Shown: positions 33,766 through 43,504 of the stretch, piece after piece
How the letters are laid out: each line of letters starts with the position of its first letter
Position numbering within the stretch: position 1 is the stretch's first letter
Assembly (NCBI GenBank): GCA_021372535.1
Contig: JAJFUH010000042.1
Coordinates: 1 to 60,827 of the forward strand
Reading direction: 5' to 3'
Length of the DNA stretch: 60,827 nt
Source of the DNA: a bacterium
GTDB lineage: Bacteria > Latescibacterota > Latescibacteria > Latescibacterales > Latescibacteraceae
Program-made: the position numbers and the translations under genes
The notes under the pieces: model-generated
What the model saw: only the letters and a program-made list of their open reading frames with translations
Database searches by the model: none
Told to the model about the DNA's origin: nothing

Positions 33766-35532
33766 TTATGAATCGGATACGGACGATCGTGTCCGAATCC
33801 ACATGATGATACCGATAAGAAACAGTATCCCGGCCGCAATCAGATTGAAAACCAATGCTTTCCGGTCGCCAGCCATGAACTGCATTATCAGCCCGGTGGC
33901 AAGCAGGACAACAGCCATGAGAATAATCGCGATGCTAACGATTGAGAATGGGGATTTCACTTTTCCTGCCTTCTCGACCTTCGGTTCGGTGGGCACATCC
34001 ATAACTTTAAAGAACTCGGCCACCCGGGCCTTTTCGTCTTCAGGTGTCCGCGAAAACCGTGTACCCGCCCACATTCCGAGATATGTGACAAATATATTGA
34101 CGCCGATCGACATCGAATTGAAACCCTGCTTGAGCCAGTATGAAAGTACTGGATTGGTATCGATTGCATTCTTGTATATTCCCAGGAGGATGGTATTGAT
34201 CACCACAAGCCCGACACCGGAGAGAGTTCCGGCGAGAACTCCGGTCATGGCGCCGCGGGCATTGATCCGCTTGAGAAACAGGCCGCCGATCAGGGGAAGC
34301 ATGATGGCGGGGCCGAGCGCACCGAACGCTTTGACCATGATGTCATAGAGGTTGAAGCCCTTGACATAATTGATACCGATGGCAAACACTATGGTTATAA
34401 GACCGATGATGGCTGTGTTTATTCTGCCCCATTTAATGAGACTGACCTCATCGGCATCGGGACGGATAACCTTGCCATAAAAGTCCTTGGTCAGCACACC
34501 CGACAGGACATTATAATCATTGCCGAGGGTGGACAATGTCGCGCTGAACATCCCTGCTACAAGGAGACCCATGATCCCCGTGGGGAGTACACGGAGCGCA
34601 ACGGCAACATAAACTTCGGCGCTCCCGCCGGGCTTGTCCATCAGCTCGGGAAGGAGAATCCTTCCCGCCATCGCCGGAACAAAAAAGATCAGGGGGCCGA
34701 CAAAACTCAGTGCACCCATGAGAATGGCGACTTTACGGGCATCAGCCTCTGTGGCGACACAGTTGTATTTCTGCACGAGCCCCCATGTCGCGTTATACGA
34801 CAGCGTTATCATGACCGCGAACATCACCCAGTCGAACACACCGTACGGCGGTGAGAGAAAATGGAAAAAACTCTCGGGAACATGGGAAACGAGTCCTCCG
34901 AATCCGCCGACAGCAATGAGCGAGAGAGGAAAAAGAATGAATACAGCGAGACAGAGAATGAAAAACTGGAAGAAATCGGTGATCAAAACTGCCCACTGCC
35001 CGCCGAGAATGGTGTACAGTATCATGATGATGCCGACAACCCCTATACATACCTCAAGCGTAAACCAGCTCTGCCCGATGGCGACAGTCAGAAAAATAGC
35101 AGTCGACAGAACACGGATGGAATTGTCGATCATACGGAGCGGAATCCCGGTCCATACAAATATCTGATGGACTGTCCTGTTATACCTCTGTTCCATGAAG
35201 CCGAGCGGGGTCATAACACGCGCCCGCCGCCACCGTGAAGAGAGGAATACCGCCGCCACAATCATGGCGGGTATAACCACCCAGCAGAGACTGACCGATA
35301 CGAAGCCGTATTTATAGGCGAGCTGCGAATATATCACAAATGTCATGGCGCTGAAGGATGCCATCCAGAGCGATATTCCGGCAAGCCACCACGGCACCGC
35401 GGCGCCGGCGGCAAAATAATCCTTCGCCTGCCTGATGTACTTCTTGAATGACATCCCAACATAGATGACGATGGCGAAATAGCTCAATACGACCAGGTAA
35501 TCGAGCGGATGAAGCGTATGAGTTTCCTGCAT
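33766..35532 (-). CDS. sodium:solute symporter (SSS family)
   Basis: 588 aa, 13-14 membrane helices, of the LeuT-fold sodium/solute symporter family. Seen: HPLDYLVVLSYFAIVIYVG, DYFAAGAAVPWWLAGISLWMASFSAMTF (first helices), YTILGGQWAVLITDFFQF and GLLVAGMFSATLSTLGNDYNVLSGVLTKDFY (helix 8 region with the sodium-site serines). A GGGAGG site precedes the ATG. It lies between the DUF4434/kelch pair and the DUF4861 genes, so import of a sugar or sugar acid released by them is likely. The cytoplasmic linker near residues 500-525 is charged and lysine-rich. Confidence 0.9.
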   Translation of the reverse strand: MQETHTLHPLDYLVVLSYFAIVIYVGMSFKKYIRQAKDYFAAGAAVPWWLAGISLWMASFSAMTFVIYSQLAYKYGFVSVSLCWVVIPAMIVAAVFLSSRWRRARVMTPLGFMEQRYNRTVHQIFVWTGIPLRMIDNSIRVLSTAIFLTVAIGQSWFTLEVCIGVVGIIMILYTILGGQWAVLITDFFQFFILCLAVFILFPLSLIAVGGFGGLVSHVPESFFHFLSPPYGVFDWVMFAVMITLSYNATWGLVQKYNCVATEADARKVAILMGALSFVGPLIFFVPAMAGRILLPELMDKPGGSAEVYVAVALRVLPTGIMGLLVAGMFSATLSTLGNDYNVLSGVLTKDFYGKVIRPDADEVSLIKWGRINTAIIGLITIVFAIGINYVKGFNLYDIMVKAFGALGPAIMLPLIGGLFLKRINARGAMTGVLAGTLSGVGLVVINTILLGIYKNAIDTNPVLSYWLKQGFNSMSIGVNIFVTYLGMWAGTRFSRTPEDEKARVAEFFKVMDVPTEPKVEKAGKVKSPFSIVSIAIILMAVVLLATGLIMQFMAGDRKALVFNLIAAGILFLIGIIMWIRTRSSVSDS

Positions 35533-35712
35533 TGATCCTCCCTTAAATTCTTCATATGTTGAAAACCGTTCCGGCTGAACATATAACTTATATCATCCAC
35601 TATTATCCATAATAATCTATGGAACAGGGAGTTACGCGGATTTAATTATAAACCATATTTTTGAATTTTTTAAAAATGCAATAATTTTTATTAGTTCTCG
35701 TATGTACCACGA

Positions 35713-36942
35713 TCAGACATCAATTTCAACCATCACCGGTTTGCTGAATCCGAACGCCAGATTGCCAACCATGGCGGAAAATGCATCCTGATCCGCAGGC
35801 TGTTCCGCGCTCGCCCGGTACCATACGGCCAACGTACAATACGATACGGTTCCGTTGTCCGAAGGCTCCAGTTTTACGAGCCGGGCATCAGTTGTCTCAT
35901 GAATACCTCCAGATTGCAGAGGATTCCAGATGAACGCCGTTCCGATGGTGCCGTACTCCCCGACCGGTATTCCCCATGCGAACATGAAACCGCCGTCCTC
36001 ATCGACCGTCACATGCTCGTCATCGAACTTCTTCATCCCCGGCGCGACAAACCATCCTTTATCTGAATGAGCCGTTGAGGGAGCGGCAGTGACATGGTTC
36101 TCATATCGTCCATGATACAGGGAAGTAGCCGCCTCAATCAGAAAATCACCGGTTGTTTTATCTACGGTCCGAAGCACAACTCCAGCACAAACCGGGCCTC
36201 CCCCAAACGCCCTGTACTCATACGTATTGGACGGCGCATCATCGGGATACCCGTAGCATTTTACAATATTGTCACCCCTGACAAGCGAGATGCCGCCAAG
36301 TCCCGGGGTCTTGCCAACCGCATACGGGTCCTGTCCCCAGAGCCGCTCATGATGATAGGAATCCGACCTGAGCCCGTCCAGACTGAGAACCGGGTAGCTC
36401 TTACCGAAATAATCGACCATACCGTAATAATAACGGTAAGCAATGATCTCGTTTTCCCATGCGCTGTTCGAGCCGTCACGATACCATGATTCGAACGACC
36501 GGGTTCTGATCGGATAATCGGGGAGATCATTTCCTTCCGGATTATACTGAAGTTCTACCGTTTTTCGTTCATGGGGATCGAGATCGACCTGAAAAACGAG
36601 TTCTTCACCGCCGACAACCGTTCCGGGCACCGAACGTATCTGCGACGGTATATCGAGCGGCTCAAACCGTGTCGCCGGATGTTTGACCCTGAAAAATTTT
36701 CGGTTGAAATCGGGCGCTTTTTTTAAAATCGACTGCACGGGAATTATGACCGGCTCCTGATGGCGGGATATATCCAGAGAATTTGAAATATGGAGCTTGA
36801 TTTTCCTTCCGAATTGTACCGGCGGATCATCGAGCTCCTGTGAAAAGCCGGAAAAAACTGCCCCCACAATTGTGATCAGCCCCATACACAATGCCGCTGC
36901 CCCGAAAAGTTGAACTTCAGGCGGTATCAGACATAAAACCAT
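35713..36942 (-). CDS. DUF4861-like secreted protein
   Basis: 409 aa with a hydrophobic N-terminal segment (GAAALCMGLITIVGAVFSG) that should act as an export signal. The body shares a clear set of motifs with the C-terminal half of the next gene: YYYGMVDYFGKSYPVLSLDG, HHERLWGQDPYAVGKTPGLGGISL, GPVCAGVVLR, and GMKKFDDEHVTVDEDGG with AWGIPVGEYGTIGTAFIW. This is the DUF4861 pattern, found in polysaccharide-utilisation loci; its activity is not known to me. AGAGGAGG precedes the ATG. Confidence 0.72.
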   Translation of the reverse strand: MVLCLIPPEVQLFGAAALCMGLITIVGAVFSGFSQELDDPPVQFGRKIKLHISNSLDISRHQEPVIIPVQSILKKAPDFNRKFFRVKHPATRFEPLDIPSQIRSVPGTVVGGEELVFQVDLDPHERKTVELQYNPEGNDLPDYPIRTRSFESWYRDGSNSAWENEIIAYRYYYGMVDYFGKSYPVLSLDGLRSDSYHHERLWGQDPYAVGKTPGLGGISLVRGDNIVKCYGYPDDAPSNTYEYRAFGGGPVCAGVVLRTVDKTTGDFLIEAATSLYHGRYENHVTAAPSTAHSDKGWFVAPGMKKFDDEHVTVDEDGGFMFAWGIPVGEYGTIGTAFIWNPLQSGGIHETTDARLVKLEPSDNGTVSYCTLAVWYRASAEQPADQDAFSAMVGNLAFGFSKPVMVEIDV

Positions 36943-36985
36943 GGTATTCCTCCTCTTCCGGCCTGCTCACAAAAATTGAATGGAA

Positions 36986-37030
36986 CGCGGATTTTCGCGG
37001 ATTGGACGGATTTTCGCGGATTTTTTTCCT
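36986..37030. repeat. tandem GGATTTTCGCGGATT-type repeat
   Basis: The unit CGCGGATTTT recurs in quick succession, ending in a run of T. The same unit occurs in the opposite orientation at 12147-12167. Such CGCGGATTT tracts are common non-coding repeats in FCB-type genomes. Confidence 0.7.
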
Positions 37031-37049
37031 ACCTGTTCGATGTAATATT

Positions 37050-37077
37050 GTAGGAGTAATTTATGAATTACCCCTAC
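37050..37077. repeat. near-perfect palindrome (12-bp arms)
   Basis: GTAGGAGTAATT pairs with AATTACCCCTAC across a 4-base loop with one mismatch. Palindromes of this form (GTAGGGG...CCCCTAC) are a widespread class of interspersed bacterial repeats. Confidence 0.75.
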
Positions 37078-37107
37078 TCCGTGTCTTGTTGGTGAAATAA
37101 TAAAATG

Positions 37108-37190
37108 AATAAACTTCATACCCATAGAAGGTCAAAACGAAGGACGAAAATATGTAAATACATAATAGTTTTTCTCCGTGTTCTCCGTGG
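37108..37190. repeat. dispersed intergenic repeat, copy A
   Basis: Starts AATAAACTTCATACCCAT and contains GGTCAAAACGAAGGACGAAAAT, then after a variable middle TTTTTCTCCGTG and CTCCGTGG. The same order of blocks occurs at 60584-60680 with few changes in the first 45 bases. Confidence 0.75.
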
Positions 37191-37255
37191 TGAGAGTAAT
37201 TTATTCTTTTCATATATATACGGGCGCTGTGTGAATATCCGATTTTTATACTGTG

Positions 37256-40090
37256 TTATTCAATCTTGTAGCCCACATGCACAGGCGCACGGAGTCCGAA
37301 ACCGAGTTCCTCGACCTCCCGCGCCCAGTCTTTCGGCGATGGTGCAACCGGGCTCGGAAACCCCTTGCGCCAACCGCCGATAATCCAATGTGTACAGCGC
37401 ATACCCGCAGGGATTCTGAGCTTCACATAACGGTCGAGACCGGATTCGGCATAGCCTGCATACTCTTCCGGATCAAACATGAGACCAAGACCGATATCTC
37501 CTATCTCATGGTCCGAAAGTCCCCAGCTCGCCAGAACCCCCGTGCCCGAATCAATTACCCAGGTATCGTTCGGGAGTTTCTGCAGGCCGGGGCTGTAAAC
37601 GACAGAATCGCCGGCAGTCGATGTAACCATGATATCCTGCCGTGAAAAACGGTTGTCGGCAAACGCCGACATGAGCATGGAAACCGTATAGGTCGCCCCT
37701 GGTGAACGGACATTAGTGAAATCGACCCTGACAAGCGACCGGACGGGGCCGCTCGAAATGATCTTCCGATCGATCCGGACATCACCCTCTCCCGCGGGAT
37801 TCATCACCGGGATGCGCGTTTCGCCCTCCCAGATGCTGATGCCGCCGATGCCGGAGCTTTTACCCACATGGAGAACATCCATACCCCAGTCACTTATGCG
37901 GTGATAACTCTCCACGGTATTTTTAAGGCGCAGACCCTCACGGCGTTTACCGAAGAAATCGATCTGACCATAATACATACGGTATCCGCACCAGTTCGAT
38001 TCCCAGCCGATGTTGACCTTGAGGTCGAGCCAGTCGCGGTGTGTATCGGTTTTCATGGGATACGATACTGCGGCTGTTCCCGGCGGCGAATAGAAGCAAT
38101 ACAGTTTCGTCGTCGAAGAGGGCAGAAGCGAGTGCACGAAGACGAGTTCATCAGGCCTGCCATCGCCGTCGATATCGTCAGCCTGCGAAGGAACCGGCCG
38201 CCAGTCGATGCGGCGTTCGGTTTCGACAATGCTGTAATTGCAGGGGTTGAAATCCGGGATGCCTTTAATGATCCCGTCGATTCCGAGCACAAAGGGATGG
38301 TTTTCGAGATAGCGCTCGCCGGGATTGGTCAGCTCGATTGTAAACCGCTTCGTATATGAACCGTACCACGCCGACACAGCTTTACCGAGCACCTGTTTTT
38401 CGAGCAGTTGCGACGTACGTGAATAGTCTCCCGTCTCATAGGCGGTCTTAATTTCCGGGAAAACAGCATTCCGCGATACCGGTGACTCGCAGAGGCGGTG
38501 CCAGTAACGTTCCCTGATAAGGTCGCCGTAATAACGGGTTCCCTCCATGCTGTTCCTGATCTTTTCGCCGAGATGAAATTCCCCGCCGTAACCGGACAAC
38601 TCCGTATTGAAATACGTTTCAACAGGGTCTGGAGTAAAATCCTTCCCGACCTTCACCAAAACTGCCTTGAGGGTTTCGATGAGCGTCTGGTTATCGTTCA
38701 GCGCTCCGGTCAGAGTGGGCATGTACAGTTCGTGGAGTATTTGGTAATCGAGCGGATAGAGTTCGGCAGTATATAATGCTGTTTTATATTCACGGTCGAA
38801 CGTGCTGTCGGCATCGACATCATATTTCCATGTATCGAAAAAGCCGTCTTTGTCTTTATCTTCCATTGAAATGACCATGTCAGGCCTGTTGTCATAATCG
38901 TAATCGACCTTTATCCAGCCGATGTCAGCACCGTAAAGATGAATTCGGCGATCCACGGGAGAATAGTAGAACCTGAAATCTCCGGAACCTTCGAAATCTA
39001 TTTCATTCCGCTTGTTATACGGGCCGCAGGAAGGTCCGCCGACCTGTGTATCGTAATCCTTACCAAAATTGATGACTCCTTCCCATCGCTCGTAATGCTG
39101 CCTGCCTTCGACAGGATCGATATTGTTATCGTTCTCGTCCCAGGTGAAGTGGACTTTTTTCCATTTCCCCGTTTTCGCCACACGACGCACATGATCCCAG
39201 CCAATGAACTGGCCGGTATCGATGCCGCGCAGCGTGAGCTTCATGCACCGGTCCGATGGAACGGCGACCGGCCCGAAAGCTGAGACGGAGAAATCATAGT
39301 CGTGACGGTTGCTTCCACGGGAATCGTTGTCGATGTCCATGCTGTACCTGAGTGTTTTTGCCGTGAGCCCGTCGGCGCCGAGACGAACCACTTCCTCCGA
39401 ATACGAATCGCCGTCGAGGTCATAAAACGCAAAGGGATTCTCGAAACCGGGGATGAACCTGTTGTTGTCATAATCGTAGAAAAAAGCATACACAAATATC
39501 TCATCGCCGTTAAAATCGGTCAGCCACTGGGTCGTCGGCTGGCTGTACTCATAATTTATATCATACCACAGACGGTTGTCGTCGCCGTAATCCTTCGCCC
39601 AGACGGCGCAGTAGGCCTTGCCGTCGAAATTCCTCGGAGACTGGGCCAGAAAGTGAGCCATATCGCTCCACTGATAGAGGACCTGTTCATCGACATCGTT
39701 ATCGTTGTCGAGGTCGATGTAATCGACGACACGATCGATGGTACCGTCCCCGTACCAGTCGGCGATATAGAGATCGCTGTCAAGATCGCCTTCCCCATTC
39801 ACGAACATATCGCCGTCCTCATCGACAACCTTGACGAGAAGGGGTGCGCGGGCGTTTTTGTGACGGTCGTCGGTATCGATCATATAGAGGGTATCGATTT
39901 TCCCGTCCCCATCCGAATCCACAGTGACTCTGCTCCCCGGTCCGGCCCGGAGAACCCGGGCGGAAATCGCCTCATCCATCAGAACTTTACGGCCAACCAT
40001 CCTGACAAACAGGTCATTATTCGTCTGTGCCGATGCCGATGATAACATCCCTGATATGAGAAGCATGGTGATAAACATGCAATTTTTCAC
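37256..40090 (-). CDS. large secreted protein: EF-hand-like Asp repeats plus DUF4861-like domain
   Basis: 944 aa. The GTG start has AGGAG 9 bases upstream and gives a clean signal peptide (MFITMLLISGMLSSASA) right after it. The N-terminal and middle parts contain many Asp-rich calcium-loop motifs: DSDGDGKID, DTDDRHKN, DEDGDMFVN, DLDNDNDVDE, DLDGDSYSE, DKDKDGFFD, DVDADSTFD, DIDGDGRPDE. The last 340 residues resemble the preceding DUF4861 protein (YRMYYGQIDFFGKRREGL, HVGKSSGIGGISI, GPVRSLVRVDF, LASWGLSDHEIGDIGLGL). It is probably a calcium-stabilised extracellular glycan-binding or glycan-active protein. Divergent from the TonB receptor gene across a 530-base spacer. Confidence 0.75.
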   Translation of the reverse strand: MKNCMFITMLLISGMLSSASAQTNNDLFVRMVGRKVLMDEAISARVLRAGPGSRVTVDSDGDGKIDTLYMIDTDDRHKNARAPLLVKVVDEDGDMFVNGEGDLDSDLYIADWYGDGTIDRVVDYIDLDNDNDVDEQVLYQWSDMAHFLAQSPRNFDGKAYCAVWAKDYGDDNRLWYDINYEYSQPTTQWLTDFNGDEIFVYAFFYDYDNNRFIPGFENPFAFYDLDGDSYSEEVVRLGADGLTAKTLRYSMDIDNDSRGSNRHDYDFSVSAFGPVAVPSDRCMKLTLRGIDTGQFIGWDHVRRVAKTGKWKKVHFTWDENDNNIDPVEGRQHYERWEGVINFGKDYDTQVGGPSCGPYNKRNEIDFEGSGDFRFYYSPVDRRIHLYGADIGWIKVDYDYDNRPDMVISMEDKDKDGFFDTWKYDVDADSTFDREYKTALYTAELYPLDYQILHELYMPTLTGALNDNQTLIETLKAVLVKVGKDFTPDPVETYFNTELSGYGGEFHLGEKIRNSMEGTRYYGDLIRERYWHRLCESPVSRNAVFPEIKTAYETGDYSRTSQLLEKQVLGKAVSAWYGSYTKRFTIELTNPGERYLENHPFVLGIDGIIKGIPDFNPCNYSIVETERRIDWRPVPSQADDIDGDGRPDELVFVHSLLPSSTTKLYCFYSPPGTAAVSYPMKTDTHRDWLDLKVNIGWESNWCGYRMYYGQIDFFGKRREGLRLKNTVESYHRISDWGMDVLHVGKSSGIGGISIWEGETRIPVMNPAGEGDVRIDRKIISSGPVRSLVRVDFTNVRSPGATYTVSMLMSAFADNRFSRQDIMVTSTAGDSVVYSPGLQKLPNDTWVIDSGTGVLASWGLSDHEIGDIGLGLMFDPEEYAGYAESGLDRYVKLRIPAGMRCTHWIIGGWRKGFPSPVAPSPKDWAREVEELGFGLRAPVHVGYKIE

Positions 40091-40620
40091 GGACAGCAAC
40101 TCCTGTAACAATCGGGAGAAACCAACGACTGATTGTGATAGATTAACGTACATCCCGGCGGGAATCAAGGACAATTTATTTCGGCTCACAGCAAATTTTC
40201 ACGGTGTTTCGGGTATAAGCGGTATCATATCCGACACCATCGATACTATTTTTACTCCATAACAGTACTATTCCGGATAATGGAAGAAGAGAGATAGAAA
40301 ACGATGCACGTGCAAGTTATTATCACGTAATGAGGTAAAAATAATCAGCAGCCGACACATTTTTTACTTGACAAATAATATTATTATATGTATTGTATAT
40401 GTGTAATCTATATGTGCACCTCTGCGGTTCTTTTTCGATAATTCACCATAATTCACAATTTTTTTAAATTATCAGGATAGTGATGCAGATAATAATGGCG
40501 TATACAATACATTATATATAGTTACATGCAGTTTTTACTGAGATATTCCGGTAAGTTAACAGTTATTATCAGCTTCTTCCTTCCGCAAACATTTGTTCGA
40601 CGGAGAAAGGTGATAAAAAA
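40091..40620. other. 530-base divergent regulatory spacer
   Basis: AT-rich spacer between the minus-strand DUF4861 gene and the plus-strand TonB receptor. It holds one good sigma-70-like promoter pointing to the receptor (listed). The rest shows no gene; minus-strand promoter elements were not placed with confidence. Confidence 0.55.
40368..40396 (+). promoter_or_regulatory. sigma-70-like promoter for the TonB receptor
   Basis: TTGACA, 17 bases of A/T-rich spacer, then TATTGT. It would give a leader of about 220 bases before the receptor GTG, long enough for post-transcriptional control. Bacteroidetes-type promoters differ (TTTG/TAnnTTTG), so a classical -35/-10 pair hints at another phylum. 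Confidence 0.5.
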
Positions 40621-43047
40621 GTGAAAAAACGTGAAGAAAACCTTTCATCAAACCCGAGACGGATATTTTTACTCTGGAGTATCGTTGTACTCTTCTCACA
40701 CATTTCGTTTGCCCAGACTGAAAAACAGACAGGAAACATTTTCGGGACAATTTCCGACCGGGTAACAAATTCGAGCCTGCCGGGGGCCGCTGTGAAAATT
40801 GTCGATACACAGCGTGGCGGAATCGCTGACAATGATGGTAAATATACCATCGACCGCATACCGCCGGGAACATATAATGTCAGGTTTTCCATGATCGGTT
40901 ATGAAACACTCACTAAAACCAATGTCATCATCAAGCCGGGACGCGGTACGGAAATTTCGGTCAGTCTCGAACCGGAAGCTGTCGAAATGGAAGGCGTTAC
41001 GGTCAAAGCAAAAGAAACATATTTCGAGAAAAACCCGGAAGCCGAGGTTTCGGAAAGAACGATCGACACCCAGGAAATCCTCGATTCTTCCGGTTCGATG
41101 ATGGACATCCAGCGGGTTGTTCAGGTCCTTCCATCAGTTGTTTCGGGCGCAGATATGTTCAACGAGATTATCGTCCGTGGCGGCAACTTCGGTGAAAACC
41201 TTTTCGTCATGGACGGCATAGAAATCCCCAATCCAAACCATTTTGCATTTCAGGGTGTCGGCGGCGGCCCGATATCGCTTCTCAGGACGGAATTCACAAA
41301 AGATGTGAGTTTTCTTGCCGGGGCGTTTCCGGCAAAATACGGCGATAAGGCCTCGTCGGTCATGGATATCTCGCTCAGGAGCGGTAGCAACGACAAGTAT
41401 CTGACCAGCCTCGATATGGGCATGGCTGGTATTGGTGTCATGGCAGAAGGTCCGGTGAGCGAGAAAGGATCATTTCTGTTTTCGGCACGGAAAAGTTATC
41501 TCGATCTTATCATCTCGAATACCGGATTGACCGCTGTTCCCCGCTATTACAACCTTCAGGGAAAAATGACCTACAGCCTGAGCCCGAATAACACGCTCCT
41601 GTGGAATACGGTATACGGTGCCGATTCGATCCGTATCAAACCGGGAGAAGACGATGACGATGAAGACGAGAATGTCGACGAGTCAACCGATCTTGTCATT
41701 ACCGGATTCACCCTTAAAAGCGCATTGGCAAAATCGCTCTATTCCGAAGCGGTGCTTTCATATGTTCAGAACCACTGGAAAACCGATGTATGGGATGAAG
41801 GCGAAACGAGAAGCGATTCGTTCTATAATAACACATCGATCGAATCGGAAACGAATCTCAAATACGATATTACATGGTTTATCGGAAAACACGATCTGTC
41901 CGGCGGATTTTCACTGAAGAACAGCAGGTTCGATCATGACATATACGCCGAGGAAGATACGGTATTCACCTATGACACATCGTTTGCCACCGCTGAAGAT
42001 GATACGGTGACCGGTATATACCGTATATATCCGGCATGGCGCGACCGTAAAAAAGTAGACACGCTCAAGAGCGCACTCTATTCCCAGCTCAGACTGAACC
42101 CGACCAGCAGGCTCACCCTCCGTATCGGTGGACGATACGATCATGTGGAATACAACAACGACAGCAATTACTCACCGCGTCTCGGCGCAAGATACCGTCT
42201 GACCGACACACTCTGGCTCAACGGGGCATATGGTATTCACTATCAGAGTCCGTCGTATATCGAGTTCACTGCTAATGAAAAAAACAGAAACCTTAAAAAC
42301 TATCACACGAAACAGTTCGTTGTCGGAACCGAATGGCAACCGAGACCCGACACCCGTATCACGCTGGAAGGATACACGAAAAAATACCGCGATGTACCCG
42401 TTTCCAAATCATGGACGACACCCGATCCATGGGACTCCTACAACGGTGAGATGGTGAATGCCGCCAGGGGCCGTTCGGAGGGTATCGAACTGTACCTGCA
42501 CCGCAAGATGAGCTCCTCGTATATGTATATCGTGTCGTACTCGTTCTACCGGGCATGGTTCACCGACCCGCGGACCGGCGAAGAACGCCCATGGGATTTT
42601 GACCACCGCAATGTGTTTACCGCCAATTTCGCCAAACGGTGGAACCTTACGAAATCCGAATGGTACCAGGGAGTAAAGGGCAAAATCTGGTACAAACCGC
42701 TGGCGTGGATTCTTCCTTTCGGCGATGAGGTGCTGCTCTCGGCAAAGTGGCGGTTCACCGGGGGACGGCCATATACCGACCCTTCCTATCTGAGAGATTA
42801 CCATGAATGGATCGTACCGGATGATACCCGGTACAATACCGAACGTCTGCCCGATTATCACCGTCTCGATATCCGTCTCGACAGGCGGTACTATTTCAAC
42901 AAATGGAGCCTCGTTGTTTATTTTGATATCATGAATGTCTACGGCAGAGACAATGTATGGGACTATTCGCGTGATGAATACGGCACTGTTGATAAAGTAT
43001 ACCAGTTCAGCACCATGCCGATCGGCGGCTTCAGTATCGAGTTTTAG
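40621..43047 (+). CDS. TonB-dependent outer-membrane receptor
   Basis: 808 aa. Signal peptide (FLLWSIVVLFSHISFAQ), a CarboxypepD_reg-like domain (about 38-120: GTISDRVTNSSLPGAAVKI, GKYTIDRIPPGTYNVRFSMIGYE), a plug (about 125-235: IQRVVQVLPSVVSG, EIIVRGGNFGENLFVMDGI) and a beta-barrel ending in the aromatic-terminated GGFSIEF needed for barrel assembly. It should import bulky glycans or siderophore-like ligands using TonB energy. A strongly acidic stretch (residues about 341-355, GEDDDDEDENVDES) lies in what is probably an extracellular loop. No SusD-like partner is next to it. Start GTG behind AAAGGTGAT. Confidence 0.9.
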   Translation: MKKREENLSSNPRRIFLLWSIVVLFSHISFAQTEKQTGNIFGTISDRVTNSSLPGAAVKIVDTQRGGIADNDGKYTIDRIPPGTYNVRFSMIGYETLTKTNVIIKPGRGTEISVSLEPEAVEMEGVTVKAKETYFEKNPEAEVSERTIDTQEILDSSGSMMDIQRVVQVLPSVVSGADMFNEIIVRGGNFGENLFVMDGIEIPNPNHFAFQGVGGGPISLLRTEFTKDVSFLAGAFPAKYGDKASSVMDISLRSGSNDKYLTSLDMGMAGIGVMAEGPVSEKGSFLFSARKSYLDLIISNTGLTAVPRYYNLQGKMTYSLSPNNTLLWNTVYGADSIRIKPGEDDDDEDENVDESTDLVITGFTLKSALAKSLYSEAVLSYVQNHWKTDVWDEGETRSDSFYNNTSIESETNLKYDITWFIGKHDLSGGFSLKNSRFDHDIYAEEDTVFTYDTSFATAEDDTVTGIYRIYPAWRDRKKVDTLKSALYSQLRLNPTSRLTLRIGGRYDHVEYNNDSNYSPRLGARYRLTDTLWLNGAYGIHYQSPSYIEFTANEKNRNLKNYHTKQFVVGTEWQPRPDTRITLEGYTKKYRDVPVSKSWTTPDPWDSYNGEMVNAARGRSEGIELYLHRKMSSSYMYIVSYSFYRAWFTDPRTGEERPWDFDHRNVFTANFAKRWNLTKSEWYQGVKGKIWYKPLAWILPFGDEVLLSAKWRFTGGRPYTDPSYLRDYHEWIVPDDTRYNTERLPDYHRLDIRLDRRYYFNKWSLVVYFDIMNVYGRDNVWDYSRDEYGTVDKVYQFSTMPIGGFSIEF

Positions 43048-43056
43048 GGGATGAAC

Positions 43057-43100
43057 TCAGGAGCAAAGGGGCTGAGGAACAAAGGGACAAAGAGACAATA
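43057..43100. repeat. purine-rich degenerate short-unit repeat
   Basis: Variants of AGGGACAAAGAGACAA and GGAGCAAAGGGG start 10 bases after the TonB receptor stop codon. Same family as 19723-19791 (opposite strand) and 60513-60547. Confidence 0.65.
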
Positions 43101-43222
43101 AGATTTATAGCGTGTTTTATGAATGGCTTGTGTCGATAACCTCGTAAGTAGTTAGGTTTTTATTATAGCATATTTTTAATGAAATCAGATGAGTTGACAA
43201 GATAAAAGAGAGAATAAACAAC

Positions 43223-43504
43223 ATGAAAAATGTTTTGTGGAAGATTAGTAATTCTGTATATTCCATGTGTAAGATGACAGTAAACGGATTGAACCAAAAA
43301 TATATAAACGAGGATGAATGCATAATCACAAAAATGAAGATGCTGCAGGCTGTTCAGGAACTGCCGGATGATGCCTCTGTTGAAGATGCCATGGAACGTT
43401 TTCTTATGCTGGCAAAAATTGAACGCGGGATTGCACAGGCCGACCATGGTGAAACCGTCCCTCACCAGGCAGTAAGGGACCGGATGGCAGAATGGCTGAA
43501 ATAA
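43223..43504 (+). CDS. RelB/ParD-type antitoxin
   Basis: Up to 93 aa. The conserved part is the last 56 residues: MLQAVQELPDDASVEDAMERF, LAKIERGIAQADHGETVPH, then a basic helix ending AEWLK. This is the standard form of small antitoxins encoded before ParE/RelE toxins, with the C-terminal helix that covers the toxin. The conserved form would start at the ATG at 43334; neither start has a strong ribosome binding site, so the N-terminus is uncertain. Its end overlaps the toxin frame by 13 bases, the usual coupled arrangement. The toxin itself is broken. Confidence 0.78.
   Translation: MKNVLWKISNSVYSMCKMTVNGLNQKYINEDECIITKMKMLQAVQELPDDASVEDAMERFLMLAKIERGIAQADHGETVPHQAVRDRMAEWLK

Larger units (their letters stand above)
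36943..37255. other. 313-base spacer with repeats
   Basis: No gene is seen. It contains a triple short repeat (36986-37030), a near-perfect palindrome (37050-37077) and a dispersed repeat also present at the window end (37108-37190). The spacer separates two paralogous DUF4861 genes of the same orientation. Confidence 0.6.

Noticed and set aside
43194-43222. TTGACA upstream of the antitoxin as a promoter
   Set aside because: No acceptable -10 sequence at 16-18 bases spacing.
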